DNA of 25,308 nt from the NCBI GenBank assembly GCA_036723735.1, contig DAIMGT010000057.1, positions 1-25,308 on the forward strand, written 5' to 3'. Both the position numbers and the translations under genes were made by a program. This stretch comes from UBA4656 sp002405525. GTDB lineage: Bacteria; Pseudomonadota; Gammaproteobacteria; Xanthomonadales; Ahniellaceae. Of the stretch, positions 25,087 to 25,308 are shown one piece after another. Within the stretch, counting starts at the first letter, position 1. Each line of letters begins with the position of its first letter. The notes below the pieces were generated by a model, which saw only the letters and a list, made by a program, of their open reading frames with translations, was not told the origin of the DNA and made no database searches.

Positions 25087-25308
25087 TTTGTTGTCATCTG
25101 ATCCTGCCGTGACTTGTCATGCGGACGCGGGCCGACCAATGGCGGCTCGCGTCCCGACTGCGATTGCTTTGCCATACAGAACAATGGCGGTCGAAGTCAT
25201 TAGTCAACCGGGTCGCGAAACCCTGCCTCTTGCACCTAGGCGTTGCCATGGCATTAGGGAACCTCTGAACAAGTCCCTCGAGTTGTGGTCTGATTGAACC
25301 ACACCCAG
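25087..25308. other. No gene seen; right edge resembles the start of an insertion sequence
   Basis: No credible coding region follows the TAA at 25086. The last ~50 bases, beginning AGGGAACCTCTGAACAAGTC at 25256, recall the terminal inverted repeats of several IS elements common in xanthomonads. The partner end and transposase would lie outside the window, so this is only suggestive. Confidence 0.3.

Overview
The window is high-GC bacterial chromosome, most like a gammaproteobacterium of the Lysobacterales (Xanthomonadales), perhaps Rhodanobacteraceae. The evidence is a fused RlmKL, a PilH response regulator of xanthomonad type, a DUF2007-like protein often called 'pathogenicity-like' in xanthomonads, a secreted protein ending in a GFE motif, REP-like palindromes and the sucA-sucB-lpdA order. 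This placement is inferred from protein style, not from a marker alignment.

There are two kinds of region. Positions 1 to about 5200 are an accessory, decaying zone. It holds the C-terminal end of a beta-propeller protein, two small secreted proteins, a shredded gcvP remnant, a long secreted propeller-like gene with a TAA inside its signal peptide, and fragments of an IS110-type transposase and a Ser/Thr kinase. Positions 5208-24321 are dense housekeeping sequence. The last kilobase is accessory again.

Housekeeping layout: (a) minus strand, ampD-like amidase, tesB and a DUF2007-like membrane protein; (b) plus strand, a MOSC protein, a small alpha/beta hydrolase and rlmKL, joined by two 4-base stop/start overlaps, then gyrA; (c) a repeat-rich gap; (d) a peroxiredoxin divergent from an hsp20 gene with a heat-shock-like promoter, then a CbpA-type DnaJ protein, so stress functions cluster; (e) minus strand, xseB and ispA, then sucA, sucB, lpdA, a possible 46-codon ORF, an AcuI/YhdH-type reductase and pilH. 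The sucA-sucB-lpdA trio supplies E1, E2 and E3 of 2-oxoglutarate dehydrogenase.

The most unusual item is at 24684-25086. A secreted-protein gene with a good promoter and Shine-Dalgarno site is out of frame at a pentanucleotide tandem repeat in its signal peptide, and one more repeat unit would restore it. This is the architecture of signal-peptide phase variation, as in neisserial opa genes. Also notable are a GGGCCC-rich palindromic repeat with a 35-base identical core at two loci, a REPIN-like inverted pair, and the small ORF linking lpdA to the reductase gene.
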